Of a stretch of 8,109 nucleotides of DNA, positions 5,235 to 8,109 are shown one piece after another; the stretch's first letter is position 1, and each line of letters starts with the position of its first letter. The notes under the pieces were generated by a model, which ran no database searches, was not told the DNA's origin, and saw only the letters and a list, made by a program, of their open reading frames with translations. The stretch spans positions 1 to 8,109 of the forward strand of contig NZ_DASSWP010000005.1 in assembly GCF_035704785.1 (NCBI RefSeq), written 5' to 3'. The position numbers and the translations under genes are program-made. This DNA comes from Gracilimonas sp035704785 (lineage in GTDB: Bacteria > Bacteroidota > Rhodothermia > Balneolales > Balneolaceae).

Positions 5235-5304
5235 TGATTCCTTGCTGTCTTTAAAAAAAATACTTAATCAATCTACCTTCTTAAGAATTTTCTACTGCAA
5301 CATA

Positions 5305-5312
5305 CAAATATA
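5305..5312 (-). promoter_or_regulatory. candidate Bacteroidota-type -7 box for the AraC-type regulator
   Basis: On the minus strand TATATTTG fits the Bacteroidota -7 consensus TAnnTTTG, and a T-rich stretch (TTTTC) lies at about the -33 distance in place of TTTG. It is about 70 nt before the regulator ATG in a strongly AT-rich segment where such matches are easy to find. The 274-bp region 5235-5508 shows no gene and no convincing terminator for the dehydratase operon. Confidence 0.25.
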
Positions 5313-5508
5313 TATATAATTAATTATTAGAAAATTTACATTGAGCTATTGTTAAACAATTTTATCAATTTTTTGTTCCGCATTTTCTGATTTGGGCATG
5401 ATACCCATCAGATTATATCCTAAAAAGCCATTTTATTATCGTAGATGTCATTTTAAACTGATTAAGTGGTTGTACAGTTCCGGCACTTTTGATACCCTGG
5501 AACGCGAA

Positions 5509-6465
5509 TCACCACGGCAAATTGTCCAGATCTACATTACCGCCGGTGATAATGATGCCAACCTTTTTGCCTTTTACATCCACCTTCCCGTCAAATACAG
5601 CAGCTACGGGCACGGCACAGGATGCCTCGATGATCATGTTCAATCGTTCCCAAACGTAGCGCATGGCCTCCACGATTGACTCTTCGGGAACGGTTACAAT
5701 ATCATCCACATGTTCGGTGATGATAGAAAAGGGAAGTTTGCCGAGGGAAGTACGAAGGCCATCAGCGATAGTATTAGGATTTTTGACAGGGATCAGTTCT
5801 CCGGATTTGAAGGAGCGGTAAGCATCATCTGCGTTTTCAGGTTCCGCACCGATCACCATAATATCAGGTTTGATGGATTTCGCAGTCAGAGCTGTCCCAC
5901 TTAACAATCCACCTCCACCCACAGGAGCGATAATTATATCAAGATCCGGATGATCTTCCAGTAACTCTAAAGCACTGGTTCCTTGCCCGGCAATAATTCG
6001 GGCATCGTCATAAGGATGAATAAAAGAGGCACCGGTTTTTTCAACCACTTGTTCCAGTGTTGATTCCCGCGCTTCCAGGGTAGATTCGCAAAAAGTTACT
6101 TCTGCTCCATAATTTTTAACGGCTTTCACTTTCACTTTCGGTGCATTTTCGGGCATAACTACGTAAGCGGGAATGCCTCTCATCTTTGCAGCCAGTGCAA
6201 CGGCCTGAGCATGATTGCCGGAGGAATGCGTAGCCACTCCATTCTTTGCATCTTCCTCGCTCAGCGAAAAGATTGCATTAGAAGCCCCACGAAATTTAAA
6301 AGCCCCCACTTTTTGAAAGTTTTCACACTTAAAGAAAATGCGTCCACCGGTCTTTTCATCAACCTGTTTACTATTTAGAACCGGAGTCCGGTGGGCATGT
6401 TCGGCAATACGTTGATGGGCATTTTTGATGTCATCAATGGTTGGGGCATTCAATGTTTTGATCAT
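5509..6465 (-). CDS. PLP-dependent threonine dehydratase / serine racemase homologue
   Basis: This 318-residue fold-type II PLP enzyme probably deaminates L-threonine (to 2-oxobutyrate) and/or L-serine (to pyruvate) in the cytoplasm. The PLP lysine is K57 in KVGAFKFRGA. SSGNHAQ (81-87) provides S82, equivalent to the re-face serine of serine racemase, and N84 for the cofactor. GGGG (183-186) binds the PLP phosphate, and TGGNVD (307-312) contacts the pyridine nitrogen. E208, A212 and D214 (in GAEPENADDA) reproduce the spacing of the divalent-metal site of mammalian serine racemase. There is no C-terminal ACT domain, so it is not the long feedback-regulated biosynthetic IlvA type. The sequence does not settle between threonine dehydratase, serine racemase and 3-hydroxyaspartate dehydratase. 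The start lies 3 nt after the stop of the upstream gene, which indicates translational coupling; no separate Shine-Dalgarno is seen. Confidence 0.93.
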   Translation of the reverse strand: MIKTLNAPTIDDIKNAHQRIAEHAHRTPVLNSKQVDEKTGGRIFFKCENFQKVGAFKFRGASNAIFSLSEEDAKNGVATHSSGNHAQAVALAAKMRGIPAYVVMPENAPKVKVKAVKNYGAEVTFCESTLEARESTLEQVVEKTGASFIHPYDDARIIAGQGTSALELLEDHPDLDIIIAPVGGGGLLSGTALTAKSIKPDIMVIGAEPENADDAYRSFKSGELIPVKNPNTIADGLRTSLGKLPFSIITEHVDDIVTVPEESIVEAMRYVWERLNMIIEASCAVPVAAVFDGKVDVKGKKVGIIITGGNVDLDNLPW

Positions 6466-6468
6466 GGT

Positions 6469-8052
6469 TTATTGAATTGAATCTTTAATTCCGGATAGTA
6501 AAGATTTCCACCAGTAAGCAAAAATAGATTTTTCGACTTCACGCTCAAAATCAATTTCCCCGATAGTAGGGTCAGGTTCCGTATTCTCAGATTTTATCGA
6601 AAAATTGTTAGCAATGAAATCCTTAAATCTTTCTCCGAATCCCTGTTCACCGGTATCTTCATCCAAGAAAGAGATCTTCAGATCCCGGTACAGGATCAAT
6701 GCTTTTCCTTTGGAAGATTTGGAGTTTAGCCCAAGTTCAGCGTCAAGGCTTTTTACAAAGCCACTTTCAACCCGCACAAATCCGGATCGTGCGAGTATCT
6801 TTTCGGCTACTTTGGGGTCAAGACTGCCCAGATTTGCTTTCACGGTGTGAATATCGGCTTCATTAAAGACGGGATAACTGACATCAAGGGTAAGAGGGGC
6901 GGTATCCATAAAGAGAGTTTCGACGTGAAGAGTCAGGGTGTCTTCCGTAAAACTGGGGTGACTTGCGGTCCTTATGTTTGAAATGGTTGCATCAAGATCA
7001 TCAAAAGAGATGGCAGCGGAAGAATCAGACGGAGCTTTATGTTCTTCGTATATGATGGTAGCATCAGAAATGGTAATGTTATCCACTCCGATAGAAAAGT
7101 CAATGGAATTTGCTAGTTTGTTGAGCATTGGCTTTACATTTACTCCTTCTTTTCGATCGACCTTCTTATTTCGGAATACTTCCATCCAGGCTTCATTGAT
7201 TTCGATTTCAGCTACATTCACGTGATCTTCGGTTAGGGAATTTAGGTCCAGTCCCGAAAGGGAAAGCTCGGGGATTTCAAGATCGATGCGATCCAGCTGA
7301 TATCCTTTGGTTTCAGAAAATTCATACTTAGGTAATAGGGGAGTAAGGGCTATATTTGCAATATCAAGTGATCTTGCTTGCTTATCAAAACTGAAGTTAC
7401 CGATCTTAAGATCGTAAAAGTCTTTCTGAATGTTCCACTTTACCCCTGCACCCTGAATAAGCAGATACTCCATAAACAGAAGTTCAGAGCCATCCAGAAG
7501 TTTGTTGATATCCACATCACCGGCCTCTAAGGAAATATCACTGATCGAGAACAATTCTGTTCCATCCGCTGTACTGATGGTTCCGCTTCCGTTCTCAATA
7601 AAAAGAGTAAAGGTGTCAAGGTCTTCGAGTGCTTCACCCGTTTCCGCGGAGTCCTTTCCCGAGAATAGAGAGGAAGAAAGATCCCGTTCCAGGATCTGTA
7701 CATTCGGTTCTTTTACAGTAATGGAATTGAAATCAGGAAAAGAGCTACTGAATAAACTCCACAAACTGATTCCGCTTATTGAAATGGAGGTTGCTGTTAT
7801 CTGCTGAACATGGGGTGAGGTGCTGTCGGGCTTAACGAAGATGGAGTCAACAGAAATAGATCGGCTGAACAAGCTGATATCCAGGTCATCAAATCCTAGT
7901 TCATAATTCTGTTCTGTTTGTTTGTCAAATTCCTCCACCAGGGCTTTTTTCAGTGGTTGTTCCAAAAAAATGGGGAGAATAAATGTAGCTACTAATGCGA
8001 TCAACAGTAGGGAAGCCAAAACAATGGCGGATACTTTCAGAACTTTTTTCAT
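6469..8052 (-). CDS. AsmA/DUF748-like membrane-anchored protein
   Basis: This 527-residue protein starts with a basic MKKVLK and one long hydrophobic helix (about 7-30), then a large extracytoplasmic region rich in alternating hydrophobic/polar beta strands and short acidic turns. This is typical of AsmA/TamB/DUF748 proteins, which are linked to outer-membrane assembly and lipid transport between membranes. Phrases such as LDLEIPELSLSGLDLNSL-like strands and the DLDISLFSRSISVDSIFVKP region near the N-terminus fit this fold. The C-terminus ends in an amphipathic segment with aromatic residues, FAYWWKSLLSGIKDSI (511-526). Family assignment rests on architecture, not a catalytic motif. It is the first gene of a two-gene unit with the dehydratase. 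The ATG at 8052 is followed directly by the anchor helix, and no clear Shine-Dalgarno or promoter is visible in the 57 bases upstream. Confidence 0.75.
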   Translation of the reverse strand: MKKVLKVSAIVLASLLLIALVATFILPIFLEQPLKKALVEEFDKQTEQNYELGFDDLDISLFSRSISVDSIFVKPDSTSPHVQQITATSISISGISLWSLFSSSFPDFNSITVKEPNVQILERDLSSSLFSGKDSAETGEALEDLDTFTLFIENGSGTISTADGTELFSISDISLEAGDVDINKLLDGSELLFMEYLLIQGAGVKWNIQKDFYDLKIGNFSFDKQARSLDIANIALTPLLPKYEFSETKGYQLDRIDLEIPELSLSGLDLNSLTEDHVNVAEIEINEAWMEVFRNKKVDRKEGVNVKPMLNKLANSIDFSIGVDNITISDATIIYEEHKAPSDSSAAISFDDLDATISNIRTASHPSFTEDTLTLHVETLFMDTAPLTLDVSYPVFNEADIHTVKANLGSLDPKVAEKILARSGFVRVESGFVKSLDAELGLNSKSSKGKALILYRDLKISFLDEDTGEQGFGERFKDFIANNFSIKSENTEPDPTIGEIDFEREVEKSIFAYWWKSLLSGIKDSIQ

Positions 8053-8109
8053 ATTTCAAAATTGATATAAATCTGCAAAATGCAAAGTACTTTATTGTTA
8101 ATGAAATAC

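Noticed and set aside
5391..5508. Hairpins downstream of the dehydratase (GGG-TATCATG-CCC; GTTCC ... GGAAC) as its terminator
   Set aside because: Short or interrupted stems with no T-tract on the minus strand.
5392..5679. Plus-strand 95-codon ORF
   Set aside because: Mostly antisense to the dehydratase 3' end and without domain features.

Overview
The window reads as chromosomal DNA from a marine-type FCB-group bacterium, probably Balneolota/Rhodothermota or another Bacteroidota relative. The grounds are indirect. The AraC-type regulator with a small ferredoxin-like N-terminal domain is a Bacteroidota-style architecture, most genes have weak or no Shine-Dalgarno sequences, and the membrane-anchored repeat protein and AsmA-like protein fit that group. 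No rRNA or other taxonomic marker is present, so the assignment is tentative.

Layout. (1) Positions about 3-1469 are one apparently intact IS110-family insertion sequence of the IS110/IS621 subgroup: a long left end (about 325 bp), a DEDD/serine recombinase at 328-1416, and a short right end (about 53 bp). The left end folds on paper into two consecutive stem/internal-loop/hairpin units. Their loop strands match, in the expected order and polarity, the left flank, right flank, right end and left end of the element, each centred on a CT dinucleotide. This is the layout of a bridge RNA. Joining right end to left end would also build a -35/-10 pair with 17-nt spacing. A strong minus-strand intrinsic terminator lies inside the 3' end of the transposase gene. 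(2) Positions 1470-1628 are the right flank and the leader of an MsbA-like ABC exporter (1629-3419, +). (3) The exporter converges on a minus-strand gene (3416-4333), and their stop codons overlap by 4 bp. That gene encodes a single-pass membrane protein with five 30/31-residue tandem helical repeats. (4) Positions 4334-4655 are a gene-poor stretch with a four-run G-quadruplex motif, a TATAAA box and a possible 43-codon ORF. (5) Positions 4656-5234 (-) encode a small AraC-type regulator whose N-terminal CxxC has decayed to SxxC. (6) Positions 8052-5509 (-) form a two-gene operon with 3 nt between the genes: an AsmA/DUF748-like membrane-anchored protein followed by a PLP-dependent threonine dehydratase/serine racemase homologue.

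Apart from the insertion sequence the genes look like ordinary chromosomal housekeeping and envelope functions with no obvious shared pathway. The transposase region is visibly richer in G+C than its neighbours, as expected for an acquired element. The insertion sequence lies directly upstream of the ABC exporter and may have separated it from earlier regulatory DNA. The most informative part of the window is the RNA-guided recombination module encoded by the insertion sequence.
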